Shown: positions 11,293 through 22,588, numbered from the stretch's first letter. The stretch: 64,000 nucleotides of DNA from Cordilura impudica (GCA_963682025.1 OY821520.1:83915465-83979464); one strand, 5' to 3'. Program-made: numbers and translations. The notes: generated from the letters alone by a model not told the origin.

Positions 11293-11458
11293 TTCTCCTT
11301 CACTTTTTCTTATTTTTCTTAATGACCTTCTATGTCAAACTTCCTATGCCAAGCCTTAGGGAGATTGGGGCCATGAAACAATGACACTTTTAGTCAAGAC
11401 CTTTTGATAATCTCTGAGTGGGTCCGATTTTTATGCTCGTAAGAACTTATGTTGTTTA
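11293..11458. other. Junction between two non-LTR fragments
   Basis: A short linker between the truncated 5' edge of the minus-strand retrotransposon and the plus-strand RT remnant that follows. Nothing is recognised in it. Confidence 0.3.
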
Positions 11459-11925
11459 TTGACACATAAATGGGCTATGGAGTCAACAATGTTGTCTGCA
11501 TCCATGGGTGGTGGAGATATTGAAGAAAAAGACATTATTGATGTTCTGGACATGAAAATTCAGTGTGATGTTCTTTTTTTAATTATCAAAAGAAGATTTA
11601 AAGGCCTAGGTTTCCTGAATCGGTGTAGGAATTGCTTCACCCCATCCGATCTCCTTACTATTTATACCACCTATATATATGACCAAAATTGAAATACAAC
11701 TCCTATATATGGACAGGGGTTTTTTGGAAGCTTCTGGACCATGTACAAAGGAGGTCGTTGGTGCTTATCAATGACAGTAGGTTACTAACTCTATTGATAC
11801 ATTGGAGCATCGTCTGAATGTTGCTCGTGTTACACTATATTACAGATATTACAGTGGGAGATCAGAGATCTGCTGAGATAAGTGAATTCATCCCTACAGT
11901 CTATGTTTTTCTACGTATCACCTGC
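11459..11925 (+). pseudogene. Non-LTR reverse transcriptase C-terminal remnant
   Basis: The plus strand reads LGFLNRCRNCFTPSDLLTIY and then, after frame breaks, YNSYIWTG, LLDHVQRRSLVLINDSR and ISEFIPT. This order matches the C-terminal, post-RT region of insect non-LTR retrotransposons (FTPSDLLTLY, a TYIRPKMEYNSHIW-like segment, LINDSRV, an EIS-P segment). Stops and frameshifts make it a pseudogene. It is a different family from the element at 9178-11292 and lies in the opposite orientation. Confidence 0.75.
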
Positions 11926-11934
11926 TAATCTACA

Positions 11935-12190
11935 CCTTTTCCAATTGTGTTTCAAAAAACATCAATTAAATTTCAGAAAGTATCAATCGCATTGCAGAAA
12001 ACATCAATTGATTTTTAGAAATAATCAATTGTAATTCAGAAGACATCAATTGAATTTCAGAAAGTATCAATTGTATTTAAAAAAAAAATCAATTGGTTTT
12101 TAGAAAGTATCAATTGTATTTCAGAAAACATGAACTGATATTCAGAAATAATCAATTCAGAAAACATCAATTAAATTTCAGATAATATTA
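11935..12190. repeat. Minisatellite with CAATTG core
   Basis: About ten units of 23-26 bp with the theme ATCAATTGAATTTCAGAAAAC. Related units occur at about 52490-52570 and 53250-53330, near a shared GATATTAAGGA motif. Confidence 0.8.
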
Positions 12191-12960
12191 AGGACCACTG
12201 AGGTCTTCCCGTTCATTTGCAATATAGATAAATTTAATTTCCTCATACCCATAATCTATTTTCCTGATATCAGTACAGTGACCTGCTAAGTGTTGATGTA
12301 TATAAAAAAAATTTACTTTTTTAAGATAAGCTCCTTTTTCAGAAGAGGTACTTTTTAATTAAAGGTACTTTTTTAGAAAAAAAGTACTTTTTGAACAAAA
12401 GGTACAAGGGGTACTTTTTGTAGAAAATACCACTCTCTCTTTCATAACATAATTTTCTGAAAAGAGCACAGTACACTGCATAAAAAAAATTTTTTTTAAG
12501 ATAAGGTTGTTTTAAGAAGAGGTAATTTTTTTAAATAAAGGTACTTTTTTAAAAAAAGGTACTTTCTGAACAAAAGATACTTTTTAAAGAAAAGTGATTT
12601 TTGAACAAAAAGGTTCTTTTTGAAAAAATTTTACTTTGTTGAAAAAAATATACTTTTTTAAGAAGGGAAAGGCTACATTTAAGTCAAATATCCACAAATA
12701 CTACTCCCTCTTTCATCCTACCCATACGATATTTTCCTGAAATGAGCACAGTACACTGTGTTAATAGGAGACATCCACTAGGTATTGCTGTATATAAAAA
12801 AAATTTACGTTTTTAAGAAGAGGTATTTTTTAATTTAAAGTACTTTTTTAGAAAAGGTACATTTTGAAGCAAAGGTACTTTTTAAAGAAATTTTACTTTG
12901 TCTATAAAAGTTACTTTTTTAAAAAAAGGTACTTTTTAAAGAGAAGGAAAGTTTAAAATT
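12180..12960. repeat. Higher-order repeat containing GTAC minisatellite
   Basis: Three units of roughly 240-260 bp start near 12190, 12430 and 12690. Each has a CTCTTTCAT or CCTCATACCCAT patch, TTTTCCTGA(A/T)AT, GCACAGTACACTG and then TATAAAAAAAATTTAC running into AAAAGGTACTTTTT units like those at 8041-9177. This suggests one mosaic satellite interrupted by the retrotransposon sequences. Confidence 0.7.
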
Positions 12961-13440
12961 CATTTTTTTTTTTCAATTTACCGGTACAAATTATATTTTA
13001 GAAACTAATCGTTTTGGAACATTGTAGAACAATCCTAGAACAATTCAGAACAATCTTCAAAAAATTTTATTTCCAAAAATGGGGAAGAAATTTTGGAATT
13101 TGTACGTTAACTTTCGTGTTGCGTAAAAATATTGATATCGTTTCATAACGTTGATATTGCGGAAAAATGTTTTTCGTTCTCATTTGCGTACGTTACGGTT
13201 TGCGACAAATCAATTTTGGAACAATGTTTAGAACAACTAGAATAACATAGAACTACAGCCAATTTTTTTTTCCAAAAATGGGGGGGCAAAGCTTAAAATT
13301 CGTTTTTTCGATTTACCGGTAGTACAAATTACATTTTAGAAACTCATCGTTTTGGAACATTGTAGAACAATCCTAGAACAATTCAGAGCAATCTTCAAAA
13401 AATTGTATTTCCAAAAATGGGGGGCTAACTTCGCACACTT
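12948..13440. repeat. Direct tandem duplication, about 340-bp period
   Basis: Two copies of a block (12948-13080 and 13288-13425) contain TTACCGGTA, TCGTTTTGGAACATTGTAGA and TTCCAAAAATGGGG, with a diverged partial copy between them (13200-13285). No gene or recognised transposon ends were seen. Confidence 0.75.
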
Positions 13441-13475
13441 CATTTTTTGCTTCCAATAATAATATTAATATATTA

Positions 13476-13841
13476 CTAACAGATTCCAGCGCTCGAAATT
13501 CGAGTGCAATTTCTAGGCAACTTTATTTTCAAACTTAGCCAATTCACAAACCAACACTATTTTGGTTTATTATTATCGTGAATGAAGATAAGAAAATCAT
13601 TAACAATCACATTAACAAATTTAACAAAACACTCATAGCATACGTATAATTTTATGTATGTGTTAGTAGCAACTTTAAATGCAATTAACTCAAAACAAAG
13701 GAATAAATTTAAAAATCTGTAAATCTGCAAAACGGCTAAAAAGAAATACTTTTCAAATAATATACGTTTGGTCAAAATCGGGATAAAACGGCAGAACAAA
13801 ACATCGGTAACAAAAAATCGCCTAGCCTATTAATATTATGA
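13476..13841 (-). mobile_element. Nonautonomous Helitron, copy H1
   Basis: On the minus strand it begins TCATAATATTAATAGGC, near the family 5' end TCTATAATATTAATAGGC. It ends with CACTCGAATTTCGAGCGC, GGAATCTG and TTAG (degenerate CTAG). The internal block AAATCTGTAAATCTG and the motif AATCGCCTAGCC are shared with the other family copies. Frames inside are not genes. Confidence 0.8.
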
Positions 13842-14104
13842 ATTTAATACTCAATTGTAAGAAAGATAATTTTCTTTTTACTAGAATTTTAACGCAACTG
13901 TCATTTATGTGGCCTTATTTGACTAAGTTTGAATTTCTGGGTTACTAATAAAACTTAGTTTAGGTGAGCTAACTTAAAACTTTGAAACTAATTGACTGAA
14001 ATAGTCGAGACCTTTAGTTTAACCCAGAGTTCAGAAAAAAAACACACACTGAATAAAAAACTCGTACATATACATATGTAAACAAACATAACTTAGACCA
14101 ACAC

Positions 14105-14847
14105 ACACATATCTTTATTTTCATATCAATTATGTGCGTTTCTAAATTTTCTACGGTGCCCAACACAACCATGACTGTGTTCGTTTTAATATTTCGTTAT
14201 TTACACGAACATTTTTGTATCACATACTTTTTGTTTCAATCACACATAAAGCACACATTTTTGAGTGTTGCTTTATTTGAAGTTCATGTTCTGGTACGTG
14301 TAGTGAAAAAAAAAAACACAGAACATGTACAATAAACAGGTTAGAGTTCAGTTATATTTTAAGTCGTGTTGTGGCTCGTGTAGTGAAAAAAAACACAGAA
14401 CATGTACAATAAACAGGTTCGAGTTCAGTTATATTTAAAGTTGTGGCTCGTGTAGTGAAAAAAAACACAGAACATGTACAATAAACAGGTTCGAGTTCAG
14501 TTATATTTAAAGTCGTGTTTAAAATATAACTGAACTCGAACCTGTTTATTGTACATGTTCTGTTCTTTCTCACTACACGAGCCACAACACGACTTAAAAT
14601 ATAACTGAACTCGAACCTGTTTATTGTACATGTTCTGTGTTTTTTTCACTACACGTACCAGAACATGAACTTCAAATAAAGCAACACTCAAAAATGTGTG
14701 CTTTATGTGTGATTGAAACAAAAAGTATGTGATACAAAAAGGTTCGTGTAAATAACGATATATTAAAACGAACACAGTCATGGTTGTGTTGGGCACCGTA
14801 GAAAATTTAGAAACGCACATAATTGATATGAAAATAAAGATATGTGT
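14105..14847. mobile_element. 743-bp foldback / near-perfect palindrome
   Basis: Sequence from 14105 (ACACATATCTTTATTTTCAT) reads again, inverted, up to 14847. The arms meet near 14505-14520 with only about 13 bp of spacer. They are nearly identical but unequal: the left arm has three tandem ~72-bp units (CACAGAACATGTACAATAAA...GTTCAGTTATATTT) and the right arm two. Frames found in both arms are mirror images of one sequence, not genes. It may be a foldback transposon, or an inverted duplication produced by replication or by assembly. Confidence 0.85.
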
Positions 14848-16420
14848 TAGCTGCTTTTGAACAGAACATTGTGTGTTTCATGTGTGTATTTTCTGAACCT
14901 TGGTTTAACCAAATTAAATTTAATTCAGATTCTCAGAAACTTCATTTAAATATTAATACATTTTTTACAGCTTTTTACAAAACTTCCTTTCAAAAATTTT
15001 AAAAAGTTTTCGTTTGAACTCTTCCTCTTCGCCTTTCAAACTAATTGTATGATGTCTGCATGTGTCTACACAACAAATAAATTAATTAGGTAGATTTGTT
15101 TAAACTAACATTATGATGACGGTAATGAAAATGATGATGACGACGACAACCGCAATCCAAACAACACCTGTAGAAGTCCTAATTAATCCTAAAGCAAACA
15201 CATTTTGATAATAACTTCCATTACAACAACCTTATATAAAAATAAATATAAACAGGGATTACAACAAATGCCAAAATACAATGTTACAGAATATTAAAAG
15301 AATGGCAAACATGGATGAACTTGTACTGGTATATACAAAAAAGCTACTTGAGATAAACTAATTTATAAAATGATCCAGTCTAAAAACCAACAAAACAACA
15401 AAAAGAAATCCCCTTAAAAAGTTGAGTTTAATTTACAACCCCAAACCCATAACACTTCTTAACCCGATAATAACATGAGCTGTAGTAAAGGGGTTTATTC
15501 GAAAGAAGGTTCTTAACTTTTTTATACGACCTTCAAACAATATAAATATTAATTTCGTTATGGTGTTTGTGTTTGTGTTTGCAAATGTGTAGTATTCAGT
15601 TGTACAAACATCACCACACATACACCAACCAATACATGCCATATCATGTAGCAAGAGCGCGATTTAACAAATGATGATGGTGAAAGGCTTTTTCTGTTAA
15701 AAATATATTATGTGGCGCCATTTATAAATGTCAGGCCAAATTTGAAGTAATTCGCTGTTAAAGAACTTTAAGACACAACACTTCATCAGTTTTTCGCTCG
15801 TTGTGTTTAGTGAAATATTCGCTTTAGAAAATGACAAACCAGTAGTTGGATAATGATAGAGTACATATTGACTGACTTTTGATTATACATGGGTTTCATA
15901 GATACTTTATCCATATGGAAGTATAAGATACTCCTATCTTATGACTCAATATACATACATAAGTACGAGTATACGAGTATGTATGTATGTCAGTCTGTTT
16001 ACTCGTTAACATTTGTCACGTTTGTCACTTGTCTACTGCTATTTGTTAAATTTATGAGTTCAAAACAAATTTAATGCGTCAACTTGACGCTACCGAAAAA
16101 AAAACGAAACAGACACCATAAAATAAAATGAAATAAAATATGTTTGGCAACATTAAGTAATAATATAATTTAGTTGTTTAACACTCTACACCATTCAGCT
16201 GTAAATATTTGAGTGGGGGTTTTAATATTTAGTTTGGCAAATTGAATGGCCATATGGAAGAGGAGGATTTGTTAAAGTGTTAACAAACAACCAGACACTC
16301 AAAGCACTTAAGAAAAGCCCATCTAATTAGTGATGTTTGTTGTTTTTGGTGACAATAATTTTCACTTTGTTATTTTGGTTTAATATATACGAGTAGCAAA
16401 TAGAAAAATTTATGATAACA
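14848..16420. other. Noncoding DNA without recognised element
   Basis: Complex AT-rich sequence with small runs such as GATGATGACGACGAC (15130) and TGTGTTTGTGTTTG (15565). No gene, splice pattern or known repeat family is supported. The frames at 15433-15654 and 15889-16074 show no recognisable protein. Confidence 0.45.
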
Positions 16421-17010
16421 AGGGCAGATCAATAAATCCGTGAGAAATTCGAATGAAACAATTTTTTTTTTTTGCAAAACAATTTCTTCTAAATCAATAT
16501 GTCAAACTTTATTCTAATTATTTTCATCCGTTCCAATTAAAATGATTTCACAAGCTCCTCATAATAGGCATTTGATTTATCAATGACTTCAACGTTAAAA
16601 CTAAATCTGTTTCCCTCGAGCCATTTTCTTAAGTATGGAAAGAGAAAATATTCCCAGCAGGCTAAATCCGGAGAGAAACGTGGGTGAAGTAGCAATTCAG
16701 AGCCCTATTCATGGAATTAGACCGTGGCAACTACTCACGTGTTTATGGTGAATAATCGCGGCAGCCAACTTGCGAATAACTTTCTAAAAAAACAATTAAT
16801 CCTTTAAAGTCGAAATCAAAGAACGAAATGATACTCCCATCTCTATGGCATCAGCGACTTGTACACTTTCCTTCTTCAAGCCGCCAACTTTATATCGAGT
16901 ACTTTCCCACCATTTTCTAGTGTAGTGACTTAAATTGGCCGTCCAGAACGATCGGCGTCACTTGGGCTTGGGTAACCACAACCAACTATAATAATTAGTT
17001 CAGTGCTCCG
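16421..17010 (-). pseudogene. Mariner transposase remnant, C-terminal half
   Basis: The minus strand encodes, with breaks, a C-terminal mariner pattern: YFLF...LRKWLEGNRFSFN, then VEVIDKSNAYYEEL, ending near LERMKIIRIKFDIL. Upstream are RKLAAAIIHHKH-like and TSPTFLSGF stretches where the third catalytic region would be. Multiple stops and frameshifts rule out function. The left edge (GGGCAGATCAATAAATCC) may be the remaining terminal repeat. Confidence 0.65.
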
Positions 17011-17175
17011 CTAGTACATATCAAGCTTTGATGCTGTTTTCGCAAAAATTATGTTCTATATATGGACTCAAAATTGGGTTTTTTCCATTTTTGGTAAAAC
17101 TAACGGGATTGTATGCTTTGAATAGCAGTCGAAAACAAATTTATGGATGGCACTTTGAAACAAATATTGGTTGTT

Positions 17176-17527
17176 GATGGGATTAGTGTCAATTTTTAAG
17201 TAATTATGAAAGAAGTTCAAAAAGCCAGCCAAAAAATGGTTCGGCGGAAAATTCTTCGAAAACAATTCTTCCCCGCTATAGTTGAAAGCCTCTATGGTTA
17301 TTCCCTGCTATAGTTGAAAATCTCTGATTATTTCTCGCTGTAGTTGAAAATCTCTATGGTTGTTGTTATTCGAAAAATTGTTATTCAAAGAACTGCTATT
17401 CGAAGAATTGTTTTTTCGAAGAATTATTTGCGAAGAATTGTTTTCGAAGGATTTTCCGCCGAACAACTTTTTGGCTGGCTTTTTGAACTTCTTTCATAAT
17501 TACTTAAAAATTGACACTAATCCCATC
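17176..17527. mobile_element. Foldback element with 95-bp arms
   Basis: The arm from 17176 (GATGGGATTAGTGTCAATTT) to about 17272 is repeated inverted at about 17435-17527, with a few differences. The loop has tandem units of CTATAGTTGAAAATCTC (three) and (T)CGAAGAATTGTT. It has no coding content. Confidence 0.8.
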
Positions 17528-17702
17528 ATTCGAAGAATTCTCCGCAAATCCAAAGAGTGATCTGCTCTCGTAAATGCCTTCCTAGTCAGATTAATGGAAG
17601 GGATGCATTCTGGCGGGTGAGAAATTACAAGACGATTTGATCTTCTTTTCTACTTTTCTTAAAATCAATAACACTGTGGAATATTTTCGGGGTCTTTGCC
17701 TA

Positions 17703-18253
17703 GGGGGCTGAGAAAATCCAGGTCAGGGTAAAAGTACTAGGCCAGTATAGTAAAACCTCTAAAGCATTCGGCGTTCTCAGGCGAAACTTTTTTATGGCCT
17801 TTTATATATTTCTCTTATCTTGATGTTTGTTTGCTTAGTTTCAGCTATAAATCAAAAACAATTGATGATTTCTCATTTCATTCTTCAGAAAATCAAATTG
17901 GATTACTTTTATTGACTGAAATCTTCAACAAATTTTAATTTTTTCCTTTTTTAAATCAATTTCTTGAATAACATAACATATTCAGAACGTATAATTATTA
18001 TTTATTAGTACAGTAAAGTGATAGTAATATTAAATCACACATTCATCGGTATTTTTATACTATTTTTTTACATGGATATATTAATAAAATGAAATGAGAA
18101 AATACCAATGGCTCTTGAGTTACTATACTGGCCAAGTATTTTCCACTAAGCAAAAATAAAAACATTCATAAAAAAGTTTGGCGTCAAATCCTTTAGCGGT
18201 TTTACTATACTGGCCTAGTTTTTTTCACCCTGCCTTAGAATTTCTCACCCCCC
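17703..18253. mobile_element. MITE with ~65-bp terminal inverted repeats
   Basis: The left end, GGTCAGGGTAAAAGTACTAG then GCCAGTATAGTAAAACC, recurs inverted at 18195-18253 (GGTTTTACTATACTGGC...CACCCTGCC). An additional inner TACTATACTGGCCAAGTATTTT copy lies at 18120. A lone end of the same family is at 57935-57990. No transposase is present. Confidence 0.75.
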
Positions 18254-18604
18254 TCCCAAAGTGACACCACATACAGACTTTATACACTTAAGACTTTGAA
18301 GCATTCATCCAGATTAAGACTAGTACACATGGAAACAAAAATATATGACAATTAACATAAATGTTCCAGGTACTACATTTGTTATCGAGGAAAATAATTT
18401 TTTAGTTTCTAAAACAAAATACTAAGAATTATGTTACAGTAACACGGATAAAGAATTATGGAACATGATATAGAATAAGAGGGAAATGTGATCTGAATGC
18501 TTTCAATCTTCTTTAAATAAATTCCAAAATATGGAGTTTCGATTTATTCGTCCTCAGCTAGTGAACCTTGTTAGATTCTGCTAACTAATTAAAATGTGTT
18601 TTTT
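18254..18604. other. Noncoding spacer
   Basis: No gene, repeat or regulatory element recognised. Confidence 0.4.
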
Positions 18605-19672
18605 TTAATGTGTAAACATTTATAGCGCAGGGGGTAAAAATCTATTTCACAACACAATCACAAAAACAGCGTAAGATGTAAGATGTAAGACGTAAGACTA
18701 TATCGGTGTGACTTAAAATTGCATTGGTGAAAATATTATGACATGTATTAACTTTTTGTCTCTGTTTTCTGCAGTATATTTCTTCACTTTTTATAAACAT
18801 TTATAATTAATTTCCTCAATTATTTAGAAGTATTCTTAACGTTTTAATTTATTCCATATAAATAACAAACATAAATAGAAAATAAATAAAAATAAAAAAT
18901 AAACGAATTACAGTAAAAAGGAAGTGTTTGGAGATAAAATGGAGGGACAATGCATTGGAAAGTGTTTGAAGAAAAAATGAAGGCACGATTTCATTAGCAA
19001 GTGTTTGGAGATAAAATGAGGGAGCGAATAGCGTTATAAAAAAGTTTTGAAATATGAAAAATTAAAAATTAAAAATAAAAAATGAAAAATGAGAAATGAA
19101 AAATAAAAAATCAAAAATGAAAAATGAAAAATGGAAAATGGAAAATGAAAAATAAAAAATGAAAATGAAAATTGAAAAATAAAAAATTAAAAATAGAAAA
19201 TGAAATATAAAAAATGAAAAATGAAAAATAAAAAATTAAAAATGAAAAATTTTAAATGAAAAACAAAAAATTAAAAATAAAAAATTAAAAATAGAAAATG
19301 AAAAATAAAAAATGAAAAATAAAAAAATAAAAATAAAAAATTAAAAATTAAAAATGAAAAATTTTAAATGAAAAACAAAAATTTAAAAAAAAAATGCAAA
19401 ATGAAAAATAAAAAATGAAAATGAAAATTGAAAAATAAAAAATTAAAAATAAAAAATGGAAAATAAAAAATGGAAAATAAAAAATGAAAAACGAAAAATA
19501 AAAAATTAAAAATTAACCAGTTGAAATAATAATAAATATTTTTATATAAGCAGAGCTCCTGCAGCTGATACATAGATGACGCTTTTTGTTTGATTTTAAA
19601 AAAGTGCCACAAAAGCATCTTTAATTACAGGGTGTTTACACATCTACCCTGTGATCGGACTCAAATGATTTT
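18605..19672 (+). mobile_element. Repeat element with A-rich minisatellite core (short copy)
   Basis: It starts ATGTGTAAACATTTATAGCG and has conserved left sequence with TAAGATGTAAGA repeats, then tandem GTGTTTGGAGATAAAATG units. The core is AAAAATGAAAAATTAAAAAT repeats from about 19050 to 19515. The right part holds AGCAGAGCTCCTGCAGCTGA, GATGACGCTTTTTGTTTGA and finally GTGTTTACACATCTACCC and GTGATCGGACTCA. Both flanks occur, reverse-complemented, around the T-rich core at 38992-42690, so this is a dispersed element that carries its own minisatellite. No transposase was found in it. Confidence 0.75.
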
Positions 19673-19689
19673 TTTTTTGATTAGATAAA

Positions 19690-20040
19690 ACTTACGAAAG
19701 GGTTAGCTGCCAAACGAACTGTTATGATGCGCTCATTTTCTGACATTTATGATCAGTAGACTCTGGCAAATCATTTACGTCTGAACAACGCTACAAAATT
19801 ATCCAAATTTACTCTGAAAATTAATCATAGATTGGCAAAGCTTATAAACGATTTCGTGATTTTTATGGCGCACATAATCCTTCATCGCAGGTGGAAGGAA
19901 TATGCTTACTGAAGAGAATATCGCCGCTGTAAACGAAAGTATGGAAGAAGATCCAAATTTATCGATTTGTCGTCGGTCGCAGGAATTGTGTTAATTTTTT
20001 ACAAGTTCAGGTTCTATCGCGCTTAAAAAAAAATACCCAT
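19690..20040 (+). pseudogene. Degenerate DD41D/rosa-like mariner transposase, N-terminal part
   Basis: Broken frames read EQRYKIIQIYSEN, YKRFRDFYGAHNPSSQ, then LTEENIAAVNESMEEDPNLS and RRSQEL. They align in order with the intact transposase at 62452-63537 (EQRLQIIEFY..., RALRPIYGLHNRPS, RTEENIASVSES, RRRSQQL). It is an old relative; the sequence is lost where the hairpin element at 20046 begins. Confidence 0.7.
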
Positions 20041-20045
20041 TACAC

Positions 20046-20447
20046 TGTACAACAAAATCAAATTTTTTCCAAAATTACAAGGTCCGGCCTATAAATTTTA
20101 ATAGAGGAGAAAAAAGAAGACACATGTGTCGGCGTTTTGATAGTTTACACCTGAGTTTCATTTGAGGGGGGGGGGGGGGGTTAAAGTTTCCCAGCTATGG
20201 GAAGAGCAAAAAACTCCATTAAAACAGGGATTTAAGGGGTTAAAATGTTCCACAAGAATATTTATTAAATCCCTGTTTTAATTGTGTTTTTTGCTCTTTT
20301 AAGAATGTGCAAGAGTTGGAAAACCGTAACCCCCCCCTCAAATGAAATTCAGATGTAAACTTTCAAAACGCCGATACACGTGTCTTATTTTCTGTCCTTC
20401 TATCAAAATTTATAGGCCGGACCTTGTAATTTTCTTTGTGTTGTACA
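20046..20447. mobile_element. 402-bp hairpin MITE
   Basis: The ends TGTACAACAAAAT and ATTTTCTTTGTGTTGTACA are the tips of long inverted arms. These share ACAAGGTCCGGCCTATAAAT, a GGCGTTTTGA(T/A)AGTTTACA block, a poly-G run (20164-20180) mirrored by poly-C (20331-20337), and TTAAAACAGGGATTTAA. The unit is nearly a complete inverted repeat. It is inserted in or beside a dead mariner. Confidence 0.75.
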
Positions 20448-20703
20448 TTGTTATATAAGTGCCTGATGTTACCATGCGGAGCATATGGCCATTCGGATTT
20501 ATCCGATTCAAAGGTTTACTCTTCATTTCTGCTCTGGTTTTGGTTGGAAAATTTAATTTTAATTTGGAGACGACTGTTTTGAGATGGTTCTTCGGTTACC
20601 TTAAGGTTTCTATTCTAACGTTTCTTGCTACATTATAAGCCGGCCTTCGCAAAGTGTACGCTATCGAGTTCTCTTTATATTTTTTTGGTATCTTAAATTA
20701 AAA

Positions 20704-21190
20704 CTGGTAGAGCCCAGCACTCGAAATTGGAGTGCAAATTCTAGGAAATTTTATTTTTCATTCAATTTGTTTCTTTCGATGTTTTCTAATCTAATATATG
20801 TAAAAAATTTATGAATATTTAAATAAAATTCATTAAATTGTTAATTTTTAAACTTCATTATAAATATTGGTTGAACACACTGAAATATAAATAGGTTTGT
20901 TAATAAATAATTTTATAAGAGCCTAAAGGTATGCAAAGCAATTATAGCCAATTCATAAATACACACGCAGCACTGTATGCTATTTTTTATTTGAAGCTTA
21001 AATAGGTGTTTTATGTAAATGTCAGTAGCAACTTTAAATGATTATTACCGCAAAAAAATTAACGAGATGGTGCCCATCTATAAAAATGGAGCATATATGC
21101 AATGAAGTACCTTTCAAATGGTAGATTTTTTGTCAAAATCGGTTGATAATTAAAAGCGTAGAAAGGGTCATTGCCTATTAATACTGTAGA
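20704..21190 (-). mobile_element. Nonautonomous Helitron, copy H2
   Basis: On the minus strand the 5' end is TCTACAGTATTAATAGGC. The 3' end has CACTCCAATTTCGAGTGC, GGGCTCTACC and AG (degenerate CTAG). It belongs to the longer variant also seen at 37844-38269 and 57294-57754, which carries TAGGCTCTTATAAAATTATT and ATTTAATGAATTTTATTTAA. Confidence 0.75.
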
Positions 21191-21588
21191 CTTGTTTAGT
21201 TTCTCTTCATAGTCTTACATTAGTAATGATAACTAGCCAAAAATTCTTATTATTTGCACAGGCACTGCTTTATAAAGACCTGTAAAGAGTATATTTCTTT
21301 CAGAGCTACACTGCAGGATTCACATCCAAGGATAAGAGTATATTTTACGGATGAGTTAAATATGTTCAGCTTGGTTCTCTTTGAAATGTGAAACGTGACC
21401 GTCATACTTGTATTATTTGGACAAAAGATTGCGGTTTCGCACATCATCAAAAGAGCTTCCTGTTATAGTGAATAAGCTGCTATGATCATAAAATGTTCGG
21501 ACATTTCAAAGCTCCTTATAATTTATTGTAAATGATCTGTTGGTGATCACCAAAATCCAAATTTTATATGAGAAATTTTTTGTTACTA
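21191..21588. other. Noncoding spacer between repeats
   Basis: No recognisable element. The minus-strand 66-codon frame at 21250-21450 includes CETAIFCPNNTSMTVTFHIS, and the plus strand has GGATTCACATCCAAGGATAA. This could be a very old non-LTR retrotransposon scrap, but it is too short to call. Confidence 0.3.
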
Positions 21589-21827
21589 TGTAACAGGGTC
21601 CGGGTATACCGATTTTGTTCTGATATTTGTAACATCGGAAATATGAGGAACGGCATTGAAATTGGTGCAAATACATGCAAGTTCAGACCTAGCCCCATAC
21701 AAATAATCAGACCGACTGAAATTGTCGCGAGATCCAAAATATCATACATATATCGATAAAGTCACCTGCATGTGTGTTTTTTATATCCACTAATAACAGT
21801 TAGAAAATAAAACCTAAATGACCATAT

Positions 21828-22588
21828 ATCTGTGGTTTTCTAGAACAACCGCGTATGTCATAAAATAATAATGTTCAGGGGAGCCAAAAAACGTTATATT
21901 TGAAATTATGGGCTCGATATAGTTTTTAGAGCTTTTTATTTAACAGTCCTGTAGATATGGGCAATATATACTATATATAAAATTTTGAGTCAAAAATCTT
22001 CAGGAGAATAGATCTTAGAGAAGGACGAAATATAAAGTGCACACAATATAAAGTGTGTGCAGATAAAACAACTTATGTCGACAAACGTCGTTTTCTTTGA
22101 AAAAGAAAACTACCAATGCAACCATCCATGTAGACATAAGTTGTTGTTGCTTGAAAAATTGATTTTTTTGTTCGTCAACAAAAAGTTAATGGGACTACGG
22201 ATGACAATATAACAACGTATCAAGAATAATAGTGACAAAAAATAACAGAAATAAACACACAACTTTTTATAACTGGTTCTGAGCTGGAAAATAATCCAAA
22301 ATTATTTTGAATTTTTTCATTAATAACAACGTTTGTCGCTATGTGTCGTTTTCTGAGAATATAATTTGTGAGCGATTAAACGTAGGTTGACATACGTCGA
22401 TAGTGCTGCAAATTAATTTAATAAACATTTAAGTTACGTCGTTATTTAAAGAAACAACTCGGAAATAGTCAATATTTTTTATAAAAAATGTAATACATGT
22501 AAAGAGTGTTAAAAATTAATATATTTGCCATCGTTAACTCAAAACTGACAAAAATGCACATACGCGGTTATTCCAGAAAACCACAGAT
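21828..22588. mobile_element. 761-bp terminal-inverted-repeat element inside a HINE
   Basis: It starts ATCTGTGGTTTTCTAGAAC then AACCGCGTATGT, and ends with the inverse (ACATACGCGGTTATTCCAGA then AAACCACAGAT), giving about 32 bp of terminal inverted repeat with three mismatches. Inside, ACTTATGTCGACAAACG and ACATAAGTTGTTG form a further inverted pair. No frame of useful length is seen, so it is nonautonomous. I could not identify a clear target duplication. Confidence 0.75.

Noticed and set aside
14132..14820. Two similar frames with the same MCVSKFSTVPN start, on opposite strands
   Set aside because: They are mirror images produced by the palindrome, not two genes.
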